Shown piece after piece: positions 9,210-18,092 of a DNA stretch of 64,000 nucleotides. Below the pieces are notes generated by a model. It saw nothing but the letters and a program-made list of their open reading frames with translations, had not been told where the DNA came from and searched no databases. Position numbers and translations under genes: made by a program. The stretch is from the NCBI RefSeq assembly GCF_007829035.1, contig NZ_VIVQ01000002.1, forward strand, positions 558,001 through 622,000. Reading direction: 5' to 3'. Source of the stretch: Rudaeicoccus suwonensis. GTDB lineage: Bacteria; Actinomycetota; Actinomycetes; Actinomycetales; Dermatophilaceae. The stretch's first letter is position 1. Each line of letters starts with the position of its first letter.

Positions 9210-9409
9210 TCGCCGAGGCGCTCCAACACCTCGGCATATCGCTCGCGCGCCCGAGCCGACAGCTCGCGCACCTGCAACTCGTGTCCGCGTCGGGCTGCGG
9301 CCTCGCGAATCGCTCGCACTGTCGCCTCTTGTCGGCTCACGCCCTCCGACGCGGCGAGTTCGGCCAGTGTCTGCTCATCTTGCTCGGACAATCGCAAAGT
9401 CATCGCCAT
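9206..9409 (-). CDS. Ribbon-helix-helix antitoxin partner of Doc
   Basis: A 67-residue protein starting MAMTLRLSEQDEQTLAELAA, the N-terminal strand and first helix of a CopG/RHH fold, followed by SRQEATVRAIREAA. The C-terminal tail is charged and would bind the toxin. The start at 9409 lies just next to a perfect inverted repeat, and the frame upstream of it is not conserved-looking. It should neutralise Doc and repress its own operon. Confidence 0.85.
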   Translation of the reverse strand: MAMTLRLSEQDEQTLAELAASEGVSRQEATVRAIREAAARRGHELQVRELSARARERYAEVLERLGE

Positions 9410-9413
9410 ACCT

Positions 9414-9436
9414 GGTGATACCAATCTGGTATCACC
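9414..9436 (-). promoter_or_regulatory. Operator of the toxin-antitoxin operon
   Basis: Perfect 9-base inverted repeat GGTGATACC-N5-GGTATCACC ending five bases before the antitoxin start codon. Placement and size fit an RHH antitoxin operator. Confidence 0.75.
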
Positions 9437-9605
9437 TCTGCGTTGACTGAAATGTCTGGCAGCGGTCTTGACACGAACCGCCGGGCGGCGTTGTTCGGAC
9501 GCCGTGCGGTGCCCCACATGGCGGGGCAGCGCAGAGTGCCGCTCGAACAGCCCCCGTTGCGGGGCGGGTTCGCACGACCGGCCCGGCATACAGCACGATG
9601 GAGCC

Positions 9606-9935
9606 ATGAGCCACCAGTTGAACCCGAGCGACCTGACCGACGACGCCGTGATCCTGGACGTGCGCGAACAGAACGAGTGGGATGCCGGTCACGCCGCGAA
9701 CGCGATTCACATCCCATTGGGCGAGCTGCCGGCCCGTTTCGGCGAGCTGCCCGAGGTCGACGAGGCCGATCCGCTACCGGTGATCTGCCGGGCCGGCGGC
9801 CGCTCCGCGCGTGCCGTGGCATGGCTGACGCAACAGGGCTACGACGCGGTCAACGTCGACGGCGGCATGCAGGGGTGGCAGGCCGCCGGCAAGGCGATGA
9901 CCACCGACGACGGTTCCGACGCCACCGTCATCTGA
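9606..9935 (+). CDS. Rhodanese-like sulfurtransferase
   Basis: A single-domain rhodanese of 109 residues with LDVREQNEWDAGH at the front and the active-site loop CRAGGRSARA, whose Cys would carry persulfide sulfur. It ends with the usual VDGGMQGWQAAGK motif. The ATG at 9606 was chosen because the domain begins there. It lies 23 bases before pdxY in the same direction and may be co-transcribed. Confidence 0.88.
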   Translation: MSHQLNPSDLTDDAVILDVREQNEWDAGHAANAIHIPLGELPARFGELPEVDEADPLPVICRAGGRSARAVAWLTQQGYDAVNVDGGMQGWQAAGKAMTTDDGSDATVI

Positions 9936-9958
9936 GGCCACCGCTCCCGCGAAAACCC

Positions 9959-10807
9959 ATGAAGATCCTGTCGATCCAGTCCTCCGTCGCCTACGGTCAC
10001 GCCGGCAACAGTTCGGCAGTCTTCCCGCTGCAGCGCCTCGGTCACGACGTGTGGCCCGTTTACACCGTGCACTTCTCCAATCACACCGGGTATGGCGAAT
10101 GGCGCGGGCCGGCCTTCGAGCCCGACACAGTGCGTGACGTGATCACCGGCATCGAAGAGCGCGGTGTGCTGCCCAGTTGCGACGCTGTGCTGTCCGGTTA
10201 TCAGGGTGGGGAGCAGGTGGGCGAGGTCATTCTCGACGCGGTCGCGCGGGTGAAGGTCGCCAACCCACGCGCCGTCTATTGCGCCGACCCCGTCATGGGG
10301 GACGTCGGCCGCGGCTTCTTCGTGCGGCCCGGCATTCCGGAATTCATGCGCGACAAGGTGATTCCGGCTGCCGACATCGTCACGCCCAACCAGTTCGAAC
10401 TCGACTATCTGACCGGTGACGAGGTGCGCTCGGTGGCCGACTTGCTCGCTGCGGCGGATGCCGTGCGCGACCGCGGACCACGCACGGTCTTCGTGACCTC
10501 GGTGCAGACAGACGAAACCCCTGCGGACTCAGTGCAACTCGCAGTTGTCAACGACGACGGGGCGTGGCTCGTCACGACACCACTGCTGCCGATGTACGTC
10601 TCCGGGGCGGGTGATGCCACAGCGGCGATCTTCCTCGCTCACCTGCTTGAGGAATCCGCCGCGGAAGCACTCGCCGACACTGCGGATTCGATCTATTCGG
10701 TCATGGAGCGCACAGATCGCGCCGGCACCCGAGAGATCCAGCTCGTGGCGTCCCAGCACGAAATCGCGCATCCAGCAAGGCGTTTCGAAGCAGTGCAGCT
10801 GCGCTGA
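9959..10807 (+). CDS. pdxY: Pyridoxal kinase
   Basis: A 282-residue ribokinase-fold kinase that phosphorylates pyridoxal in vitamin B6 salvage. It starts [20 protein letters not shown], has the conserved DPVMGD and TPNQFEL motifs, and the catalytic SGAGDATAA near residue 215. All are characteristic of PdxY rather than other ribokinase-family members. The ATG at 9959 gives the canonical N-terminus. It ends before a strong bidirectional hairpin and converges with a TetR gene. Confidence 0.9.
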   Translation: MKILSIQSSVAYGHAGNSSAVFPLQRLGHDVWPVYTVHFSNHTGYGEWRGPAFEPDTVRDVITGIEERGVLPSCDAVLSGYQGGEQVGEVILDAVARVKVANPRAVYCADPVMGDVGRGFFVRPGIPEFMRDKVIPAADIVTPNQFELDYLTGDEVRSVADLLAAADAVRDRGPRTVFVTSVQTDETPADSVQLAVVNDDGAWLVTTPLLPMYVSGAGDATAAIFLAHLLEESAAEALADTADSIYSVMERTDRAGTREIQLVASQHEIAHPARRFEAVQLR

Positions 10808-10825
10808 AGCGCCGGCGTGACAGAC

Positions 10826-10853
10826 CGCGGCATACGTGCGCAGGTATGCCGCG
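10826..10853. terminator. Bidirectional hairpin between pdxY and tetR
   Basis: Ten-base arms CGCGGCATAC and GTATGCCGCG around an eight-base loop, between convergent genes. No T tract. Both arms contain the GNCATAC word described in the findings. Confidence 0.65.
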
Positions 10854-10892
10854 AGGCCAGGGCGGCAGCGGTGATCTGCAGGTGACCGCTGG

Positions 10893-11570
10893 TCAGGCCC
10901 GGGCGTTGGGCGCACCGAAGCGCAGGCCGTCGAAGACCAGATCGACCAGCGCGAGCGAGGTCTCCTGTCCTTCGGGTGACGTGGACGCGAGGCAGATTCC
11001 GCCGAGCGCTCGGATGAGTTCTTCCGGTGTGGCGTCGGCGCGAACGGCGCCGGCGACGATCGCGGGAGTCAGCACCCGGGCAGCGGACTCGCGCATGACG
11101 GCGCGGGTGTTCTCGAAGGTGGAAGGGTTGCCCTGCATCATCGTGCGCAGCAGGTTGATCATGCCCATCTTCACCGCGTAGTAGTCGACGAATCCGCGCA
11201 TCCACTCGTGCAACGCCTCGCCGGGCTCGTGCAGGCCGGGCAACTGGTGACTTCGCTGTTCGAGCGCGTTCACCTGGTCGCCGTAGACGGCAAGCACCAG
11301 ATCGCAGCGCGTCGGGAAGTGTCGGTAGAGCGTGCCGATGCCGACGCCTGCACGTCGCGCGATCTCGTCCAACGGCACGTCGACCCCGTCGGCGGTGAAT
11401 GCACGGGCCGCTTCGTCGATGAGCTTCTGGCGGTTGCGGGCGGCATCGGCTCGCAGCGGCTTTGCAGGCTCGACTGATGAGCAATCGCCTTCAGTTGCAG
11501 CAATTTTCGTGCCTTCGGCTACAGCCGTGGCGCCATCTGCGGGCGTCTTTGCCGCGCTCACCTTGGCCAT
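10893..11570 (-). CDS. TetR family repressor
   Basis: A 225-residue regulator with a long Ala-rich N-terminal extension, then a TetR DNA-binding domain: RQKLIDEAARAFTADG, followed by DEIARRAGVGIGTLYRHFPTR. The C-terminal domain (GFVDYYAVKMGMINLLRTMMQ and onwards) fits the SbtR-like ligand-binding type. It diverges from the MFS exporter at 11692, and two inverted repeats between them are its probable operators. Confidence 0.88.
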   Translation of the reverse strand: MAKVSAAKTPADGATAVAEGTKIAATEGDCSSVEPAKPLRADAARNRQKLIDEAARAFTADGVDVPLDEIARRAGVGIGTLYRHFPTRCDLVLAVYGDQVNALEQRSHQLPGLHEPGEALHEWMRGFVDYYAVKMGMINLLRTMMQGNPSTFENTRAVMRESAARVLTPAIVAGAVRADATPEELIRALGGICLASTSPEGQETSLALVDLVFDGLRFGAPNARA

Positions 11571-11591
11571 TGTGCGTCACACCTCACAGGG

Positions 11592-11639
11592 CCTCCGGTT
11601 GCATAACCGGAGGAACCCTCCGTATAGTTCTAACCGGAG
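11592..11639. promoter_or_regulatory. Paired TetR operator sites
   Basis: A perfect repeat CCTCCGGTT-gcat-AACCGGAGG (11592-11613) is followed by a degenerate copy CTCCGTATAG-tt-CTAACCGGAG (11618-11639) that overlaps a TATAGT-like -10. This is the divergent control region of the TetR gene and the MFS exporter. Confidence 0.8.
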
Positions 11640-11691
11640 CCAAGCTCCGCTTCTTATTCATGGTACCTCGCTCTCGCGAAGGACACATCTC

Positions 11692-13311
11692 GTGACTATT
11701 GCTACCAGACTCGGCCGCCCCTCGGCCGACGACAACATTTCCACCGACGCCATCGCCTCGGAGGGCGCGACGTCGACGAACCCGGCGTCGACGCCGCACT
11801 TGGCCGAAACCCCGACACCGGTCAAGCGCCGGTATGCCGGACTGATCCTGGCCGTCGTCCTGATCACCCAGCTGATGATCGTGCTTGATTCGGCGATCGT
11901 GAACATCGCGCTGCCCGACATCGGCTCCCAACTGCACATGACGTCGACTTCGCTGTCGTGGATCGTGAACGCCTACACCCTGGCGTTCGGCGGACTGCTC
12001 ATGCTCGGTGCCCGCGCGGGTGACATCCTCTCCCGGCGCAACACCTTCCTGGCCGGACTTACGATCTTCGTCGCGGCCTCGCTGTCGGGCGGTGTCGCTC
12101 AGGACCAGACCCTGCTGCTCGCGTCCCGTGCACTACAGGGTGTGGGCGCTGCGCTGCTCGCACCGTCCGCGCTGGCGATCCTGATGTCGATCTACACGAC
12201 CGGTCGTGACCGCACCCGTGCGATCGGCTACTACACCGTGGTCTCCGCTTCCGGGGCAGCCATCGGTCTCATCGCCGGCGGTGTCCTCACCTCGGTCGCC
12301 TCGTGGCGCTGGGTGTTCTTCGTCAACGTGCCCATCGGCATCGTCGTCCTCGCCATCGGGGCGCGGGTGTTGCCGCGGGCGAAGCTGCAGCGCGGTTCTG
12401 TCGATGCAGTCGGTGCGGTGCTGGTGACCCTCGGAATGACTTCTCTCGTCTACGGATTCATCCGCGCTGCCTCGGATGGCTGGGGTGACACCGGGACGCT
12501 CGCGGCTTTCGTCGCCGGCGTCGTGCTGCTGGCGGCGTTCGTGTCCATAGAGCTTCGCGTCGCCGCGCCGATCATGCCGCTGCGGCTGTTCGCCGATCGT
12601 GACCGCGCCGCGGCATACGTCGCACGCCTTCTGCTCGTGGCCGGCTCGATGGGGACGTTCTTCTTCATGAGCCAGTACATGCAGATCGTGCTCGGTTGGT
12701 CGGCCTGGCAGTCCGGTCTGGCATTCCTGCCGATTCCCGTCTGCGTCTTCACCGCGTCTCAGCTGGTATCGCGCGTCATCGCGGTGCGGGTCTCGACGAA
12801 GGTCATCGCGGCCGTGGGCACCCTGCTGTCCGGCATCGGGCTGGCGCTGATGGCGACCCTGGGCGCGCACAGCACATATGCCGACATGATCCCCGGCCTG
12901 GTGATCTTCGGCCTCGGCAACGGAATCGCGTTCGTACCGTTGACGACTGCCGGTCTCAGTGGTGTCGCCCCGGCGGACACTTCGGTGGCCTCGGGTCTGG
13001 TCAACGTCACTCAGCAACTCGGTGGGGCGCTCGGCCTGGCGATCCTGGTGACGGTCTTCTCCACGGCGGGCTCGAACCCTGCGGTGGCGCCCGGCTCACC
13101 GGCGCACGCCGTTGACGTCTTCGTCAATGGCGCGGACCGCGGGTTCCTGGTGGCCGGCGGCATGCTCGCTGTGGCCTTCGTCCTGGTGGCGCTGGTGATG
13201 CGCCGCCCCAGCCGTGCTGCCTCAGCAGCTGCGCCGGTCGACGGCGACGGTTTCGACGCAGCCGAACTGATGGCGATCGAAACGGCGACCGAGGCTCTCG
13301 CAGAGGCCTGA
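11692..13311 (+). CDS. MFS drug exporter, DHA2 (14-TM) family
   Basis: A 539-residue transporter. After a 47-residue polar N-terminus come about 14 hydrophobic segments. The DHA2 markers are LDSAIVNIALPDIG in TM1, LMLGARAGDILSRRN (motif A) and the antiporter motif region ASGAAIGLIAGGVL. The GTG at 11692 has a GAAGGA ribosome site and places the TetR operators upstream; the longer frame would run through the tetR gene. It is likely repressed by the divergent TetR and induced by an exported drug. Confidence 0.9.
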   Translation: MTIATRLGRPSADDNISTDAIASEGATSTNPASTPHLAETPTPVKRRYAGLILAVVLITQLMIVLDSAIVNIALPDIGSQLHMTSTSLSWIVNAYTLAFGGLLMLGARAGDILSRRNTFLAGLTIFVAASLSGGVAQDQTLLLASRALQGVGAALLAPSALAILMSIYTTGRDRTRAIGYYTVVSASGAAIGLIAGGVLTSVASWRWVFFVNVPIGIVVLAIGARVLPRAKLQRGSVDAVGAVLVTLGMTSLVYGFIRAASDGWGDTGTLAAFVAGVVLLAAFVSIELRVAAPIMPLRLFADRDRAAAYVARLLLVAGSMGTFFFMSQYMQIVLGWSAWQSGLAFLPIPVCVFTASQLVSRVIAVRVSTKVIAAVGTLLSGIGLALMATLGAHSTYADMIPGLVIFGLGNGIAFVPLTTAGLSGVAPADTSVASGLVNVTQQLGGALGLAILVTVFSTAGSNPAVAPGSPAHAVDVFVNGADRGFLVAGGMLAVAFVLVALVMRRPSRAASAAAPVDGDGFDAAELMAIETATEALAEA

Positions 13312-13316
13312 TCGGT

Positions 13317-13342
13317 GTGCCGGGCCGACTCCGGCCCGGCAC
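13317..13342 (+). terminator. GC-rich hairpin after the MFS gene
   Basis: Perfect 10-base arms GTGCCGGGCC and GGCCCGGCAC around a six-base loop, beginning six bases after the MFS stop. There is no T tract. The right arm sequence recurs at about 13356-13367. Confidence 0.65.
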
Positions 13343-13370
13343 CTGGCCGTGGAAACCGGCCCGGCACATG

Positions 13371-13419
13371 ACCGTAGAAAAGTGTAGAAAAGGACCCCTT
13401 TTCTACACTTTTCTACGGT
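13371..13419. terminator. 21-bp perfect stem hairpin
   Basis: Arms at 13371-13391 and 13399-13419 pair perfectly over 21 bases around a seven-base loop. Each arm carries two copies of the word GTAGAAAA. The T-rich right arm could act as a terminator in both directions. It is AT-rich compared with its surroundings. Confidence 0.75.
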
Positions 13420-13588
13420 TCGGCCGCTGCTGCCTTGCAGCGCTCGCGCCAGTCGCTCACGCTGGGGCCGCTCTGGATCGAGCCTGGGAGCTCGCACCGA
13501 ATCACCCGCCCTCGTGTTGACACGTCACCAACCCGTGGGCAACGTCGAAGGCGCGACCGAGCAGTGAGTCCATCGGCAAGGGGAAGCA

Positions 13589-14563
13589 ATGAGACGACGT
13601 TCAGGCATGGTGGCGCTGGCCATCGGAGCAGTGGCAGTCATGGGGGTGGTGCCGGCTGCGCACGCCTCGACGGGCACCTATCCCGCACCGCGAGTCGGCT
13701 CGAAGATCACGACGGCGAACATCGCCGATCCGAGCATGCTCAGCGGCGAACACAACGGGCATTACTACCTCTACACGACCGGCTCCGGCGGCATCGCCGT
13801 CTACCGCAGCACCAAACCGGGCAGTGGATACACCTACGACCGAACAATCAGTTTCAAGGGGTACTCCCTCCAGTGGGCGCCGCACGTCGAATATGCCTCC
13901 GGGCGATATTTCCTGTTCTTCACCGCGGAGCACAACACCTCTCAGCACTGTGTCGAGATGGCGGCGTCGTCGACACCCGATCGCGGCTACACGGCATACG
14001 GCGCCTTGAAGTGTGATTCCCAGATCAACCAGGGCTGGGAAGCGATCGACCCGACCGTCTACGAGACGGGATCACACAACTACTACCTGGTATGGCGCCG
14101 CGGTCATGTCGTGAACTTCCCGGGCGGGCAGTACCAGATCATGGCGGAGGCCATCACGCTGCACGGCTCGGGCAAGCCGGTCACGATGACGCCGAAGAAG
14201 GAGGCATTCGCGCTGACGCCGATCCAGAACAGCGTGATCGAAGCGCCGAGTCTGGTGTTCCACAACGGCCGGTTCTGGCTGTTCGTGTCGCGGAACGCGT
14301 ACAACACCGCGACCGGGCCTTCGGCATACCTGACGCAGGTCTGGTCGGGCACCAAACTTGGCATGTTCACCAATCGCGGGACGGTGATGTCGTCCGGGGC
14401 GAAGTACGGATATGGGCCGGGCGGCGGCGAAGCCACCCTGACGAACGGCACGACGTATTTCGCCTACGAATTCATCACGGCCGGCTCGGGCACCAACCAT
14501 GTGACACGGCACGTCGATATCGCGACCATCTCGTGGAAGTCAGGATCGCCGGTCGTCGGATAG
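13589..14563 (+). CDS. Secreted GH43-like beta-propeller glycosidase
   Basis: A 324-residue protein with a clear signal peptide (MRRRSG, hydrophobic core, cleavage after AAHA). The mature part repeats aromatic blade motifs of a five-bladed propeller: ADPSML (candidate base Asp), QWAPHVEY, EAIDPTVY and VIEAPSLVFHNGRFWLFVS (candidate acid Glu). This order fits glycoside hydrolase family 43 (arabinan or xylan targets). A good ribosome site (AAGGGGAAG) precedes the ATG. The precise substrate is not known. Confidence 0.8.
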   Translation: MRRRSGMVALAIGAVAVMGVVPAAHASTGTYPAPRVGSKITTANIADPSMLSGEHNGHYYLYTTGSGGIAVYRSTKPGSGYTYDRTISFKGYSLQWAPHVEYASGRYFLFFTAEHNTSQHCVEMAASSTPDRGYTAYGALKCDSQINQGWEAIDPTVYETGSHNYYLVWRRGHVVNFPGGQYQIMAEAITLHGSGKPVTMTPKKEAFALTPIQNSVIEAPSLVFHNGRFWLFVSRNAYNTATGPSAYLTQVWSGTKLGMFTNRGTVMSSGAKYGYGPGGGEATLTNGTTYFAYEFITAGSGTNHVTRHVDIATISWKSGSPVVG

Positions 14564-15134
14564 CGCCCGCAGTCACCATTCCCAGCGCATGCCGTGCACC
14601 CCGGCGACGGCGTGTGTTCGACGACCATTGTCACCATTCCCCACGTGTTGATGGCGAGTTCGCGGACGACGATCTCGTGACCTTTGTTGTAACTGGGTCG
14701 GCGAATCTGCAGCATTCGGCTCGGGAGGTGGTCCTTGGGACATTCGACGTCAAGGGAGAACGTCGTGCCGCTGCTGCGAAAGCCTTTGAGCGCGCAGCGG
14801 GCGGGCTCTTCCTCCATCAGAGATCTGGTGCCGTATCGCACGGTGGCGCCGTACGAGCAGGTCTCGCCGGACGCCACCGTCCAGATTTGTCCAGATCCTC
14901 AAAGCGGACCCGTCTTCGTGTCTACCGTGAACGGCGTTCGGGTGTGTCGGTTGACGGCCCGGAGCCGATGCCTTTCAAGGGGAGAGCGTCGTCCCCGGGC
15001 CGCCGACCGACCGCCCGCAGCATCGGTGTGCGGTTGATCCCGAGCGTGGCAAAGGCCTCTTCGGCCGCGATGGGGAGATCGGCTATCCCCGAGTTTGCGC
15101 GAACAGCGCCGCGCCACTCGCGTCCCTCATCCGC
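14564..15134. other. Gene-poor stretch after the GH43 gene
   Basis: No convincing gene. A 137-codon frame on the minus strand (14464-14877) contains cysteines and a plausible segment (SGTTFSLDVECPK), but it overlaps the end of the GH43 gene and shows no recognised domain, so I leave it unannotated. The right part leads into the tandem repeats. Confidence 0.5.
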
Positions 15135-15606
15135 CAGTGTCACGGAAGTGACCCGATCGCGGTCAATGAGGGGCGATTCCGTCCCACTCGCGCGCGGTGG
15201 AGGCGATTGCGTACCACTCGCGGATGGCCAGGGCGCGCCCGCGTCATTCGCGTCACCTCATCCGCCAGTGTCACGGAAGTGACCCGATCGCGGTCAATGA
15301 GGGGCGATTCCGTCCCACTCGCGCGCGGTGGAGGCGATTGCGTACCACTCGCGGAAGGCCAGGGCACGTCCGCGTCATTCGCGTCCCCCTTACCCGCCAG
15401 TGTCACGGAAGTGACCCGATCGCGGTCAATGAGGGGCCATTCCGTACCACTCGCACGCGGTGGAGGCCATTCCGTACCACTCGCGGATAGGCAGGGCGCG
15501 CCAGTGTCACGGAAGTGACCCGATCGCGGTCAATGAGGGGCTATTCCGTCCCACTCGCACGTGGTGGAGGCGATTGCGTACCACTCGCGGATAGGCAGGG
15601 CGCGCC
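15135..15606. repeat. Four tandem copies of a 104-132 bp unit
   Basis: Copies begin with CAGTGTCACGGAAGTGACCC at 15135, 15266, 15398 and 15502, giving periods of 131, 132 and 104 bases. Each unit holds a small hairpin (GTCAC-ggaa-GTGAC), the words GATCGCGGTCAATGAGGGG, and two related 20-base sub-repeats (GCGATTCCGTCCCACTCGCG and GCGATTGCGTACCACTCGCG, the first giving CCAC-to-GTGG complementarity). Small frames through it differ between copies and look non-coding. Confidence 0.9.
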
Positions 15607-15729
15607 CGCGCCAGCCGCAAGTGCCCAGGGCAGATGCGCCCTGCGCTGACCGGACGCGGCAGTGAGTTGTCAGCGGTTTCAAAGCGCCAATTCTGCTGAC
15701 AAGTAGTGCTTTTCGACGCCAGCGTCGGT

Positions 15730-16020
15730 TCAGTCACCAATCTGCTGCAGGAGTATGACGCTGGAGCGAATCGCGGCCCGCATGTCAGCGTCGGCACACG
15801 GGTCGCTCTCCACCTCGATCAGCGAGCGGATCACCTGCTCGCGCGTTTGCTCGTTTCGAGCGACGTCGCGATCGGACCGTCCGGCAAGCGTGGCCAAGAT
15901 CTCTTCAATCGACATGCGTAGATCGGCTACTGATGGCGGGTAGTCCGCGGTCGGGTCGTAGCTGTAGGGCTTCAACAGGTCGAAAGCCTGTGACACGCGT
16001 CGGTTGTCAGCTCTATTCAC
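15730..16020 (-). CDS. Small hypothetical protein
   Basis: A 96-residue, mostly helical acidic protein (for example VADLRMSIEEILATLAGR and REQVIRSLIEVESDP). No known domain recognised. Amino-acid use looks like a real protein, and it lies alone between the tandem repeats and a secreted PLD-like gene. It may be immunity-like or regulatory, but nothing in the sequence proves it. Confidence 0.5.
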   Translation of the reverse strand: MNRADNRRVSQAFDLLKPYSYDPTADYPPSVADLRMSIEEILATLAGRSDRDVARNEQTREQVIRSLIEVESDPCADADMRAAIRSSVILLQQIGD

Positions 16021-16199
16021 TGTCGCGACTCCCGTTCTCGGCGGAGATTGGCGCTCGCGCGGACTCTTGACCAGATGTTGACCGCGCGCTGACTGAAGCT
16101 TCGACCGCAGTTTGCGAATTTCCTGGGAAACCTCCAGGAAGCCTGAGAAGCATAGCGATTCGTCACTTACGTCATCCCGACGACGCCTCAGGAGGCGCC

Positions 16200-17213
16200 A
16201 TGCCCCGTCGAATTCCCCGTCTCACGGTTGCGCTCGTCGCGACGACCGCCTTCGGTGCGGTCGCTGCCGGAACCGTCACGGCCGCAGCTCCCGCGCACGC
16301 CAGCACCAGCAGCGAATACACCCTCATCACCGAGCCCGCCGACAACTACCAGCAGATCTACACCTTCATCGACAGCGCCAAGAAGACCCTCGACATGACG
16401 ATGTACGAGCTGGTCGACACCACGGCAGAGCAGGACCTCGTCGCCGATGCCGCACGCGGGGTCGACGTGCGCGTCATACTCGACACGAATCTGGAGAAGT
16501 CGAACAACCAGGCGGCATACACCTACCTGACCGATAACGGCGTGCATGTGGTGTGGGCCAACACGACGTATGCCGCGACTCACCAGAAGACGATCACGGT
16601 GGACGGTGACGAGTCGGCCATCATGACTGGCAACCTGACGTCGCGCTACTACTCGACATCTCGTGACTTCGCCGTCCTCGACACCAACAAGGTCGACGTC
16701 GCAGCGATCGAGAAGGTCTTCAACGCCGACTACTCGCACACCGCGATCACGCCGACCGATGGCGACAACCTGGTGTGGAGCCCGACCGACGCCGAGACGA
16801 AGTTGCTGGGCGTGATCAACTCCGCGACCACCTCGCTGAACATCGAGAACGAAGAGATGAGCTCTTCTGCCATCGTCGATGCGCTGTGCAATGCCGCTGA
16901 GAACGGCGTGCAGGTCGACGTGACGATGACCGACAACAGCGACTATGACAGCGAGTTCACCCAGCTGACCGACGCTGGAGTCTCGGTGCATCTGTATGCC
17001 GAAGACGCGCCCCTTTACATCCATGCCAAGGTGATCGTCGCCGACGCCGGCCAGAGCGACGCCCAGGCGTATGTCGGTTCGATCAACTTCTCGACGGCTT
17101 CCATGACCAAGAACCGCGAGCTCGGCTTCATCACCAGCGACTCCGCGATCGTGAACGGCCTTAATTCCCAGCTGTCTTCGGACTTCGCCGGCGGGACTGC
17201 CTACAGCTCCTGA
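16200..17213 (+). CDS. Secreted phospholipase D-like protein
   Basis: A 337-residue protein with a signal peptide ending APAHA. Two HxK half-sites are visible: HQKTITVDGDESAIMTGN (about residue 125) and HAKVIVADAGQSDAQAYVGSIN (about 275), the layout of the PLD superfamily, which makes one active site from both. It may cleave phosphodiesters in lipids or nucleic acids outside the cell. The gene ends at a textbook terminator and sits alone. Confidence 0.87.
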   Translation: MPRRIPRLTVALVATTAFGAVAAGTVTAAAPAHASTSSEYTLITEPADNYQQIYTFIDSAKKTLDMTMYELVDTTAEQDLVADAARGVDVRVILDTNLEKSNNQAAYTYLTDNGVHVVWANTTYAATHQKTITVDGDESAIMTGNLTSRYYSTSRDFAVLDTNKVDVAAIEKVFNADYSHTAITPTDGDNLVWSPTDAETKLLGVINSATTSLNIENEEMSSSAIVDALCNAAENGVQVDVTMTDNSDYDSEFTQLTDAGVSVHLYAEDAPLYIHAKVIVADAGQSDAQAYVGSINFSTASMTKNRELGFITSDSAIVNGLNSQLSSDFAGGTAYSS

Positions 17214-17238
17214 GACCTCCGACAGGTATGCCGCAACT

Positions 17239-17272
17239 GGGCCCCACGTGCACTCGCGTGGGGCCCTTTTTT
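17239..17272 (+). terminator. Intrinsic terminator of the PLD-like gene
   Basis: Perfect 10-base arms GGGCCCCACG and CGTGGGGCCC around an eight-base loop, followed by TTTTTT. The word GTATGCC lies just before it. Confidence 0.92.
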
Positions 17273-18092
17273 GGGCGTCGGATGACTTGCCTTTGTGGCG
17301 CGCACACCTAGCTGAAAGGGCGAATCAACGCCAGTTTGGTCTGCGGTCCCATTGCCACACTGTCTCATCCAGGATGAAGCTGAATGGCACGCATTGGCTC
17401 ACCGGTCTCTGCGGATCTTCCCCTTGAATTTTACGGAGGCGCGGATGACGCTCCGAATACAAAGACAGCCTGCCGAAATCCGGGCATGATCCGACGCATT
17501 CGCCCGTAGCAATGGGACAGAAAAATACCGGATTGATGAGTGCGCCGGTTTATGAACAACGTTGGCCCTGCACTCAGAAAGCGATCAGGGAATGATCGGG
17601 AAGTACGATACGAAATATCAGTCTTGATCACGTGGATCCCACTTTTCGTGGATCGGATGCAGAGGGCCATAGTCGGGCCGACGATGAATCTAGGAGCATG
17701 ACGCGCTTGCTGACGTGACGAAAATCGTTGCACTGCATAGGCTTTGGGAGATGGGTGAGAGGACCAAGGGAGCCAAGGGCGGCACGGTCGTCGACGATCA
17801 TCTGAGCAGTCCGTCCACAAAGTGTGGAATAACTGGTGTCCAAGACGGTTGTCCATGAGACTGTAGGGGTCGAGTGATCTTCTGATGGCGTTGAGTGCAG
17901 GCCAGCACGGTTGGGCCGGCCCAAGGCGTGAATGGAGTTGGGGAAGACGGTGGCCACTACACGAGCCATGCGTCGTAACGGGAGGAAAAATGGGGGTCCG
18001 AGAAGGCCGGGAAAACGTCACGTTAAACAGTAAGTGGCACTTATTCGACGAGTCGCATTGTGACTTGTCGCGAGAAAGAGAAGAATAAAAGC
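17273..18092. other. Non-coding or decayed stretch
   Basis: About 800 bases with lower GC and no sound gene. On the minus strand near 17836-17910 a short frame reads ALNAIRRSLDPYSLMDNRLG, which recalls the C-terminal end of FAD-linked oxidases (LN-x-IKxALDPxGxxNPG), but upstream sequence does not extend the match. It may be the remnant of a lost oxidoreductase that the TetR gene at 18093 once controlled. Confidence 0.35.

Noticed and set aside
15197-15518. Short plus-strand frames through the tandem repeats, with repetitive translations
   Set aside because: The frames change between copies and periods are not multiples of three throughout, so a repeat protein is not supported.
15135-15606. 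CRISPR array
   Set aside because: Units of over 100 bases with conserved interior and no unique spacers; not a CRISPR pattern, and no cas genes are near.
17431-18021. Minus-strand frame of 196 codons
   Set aside because: No start signal, odd composition; only a short segment resembles an oxidase end, so not called as a gene.
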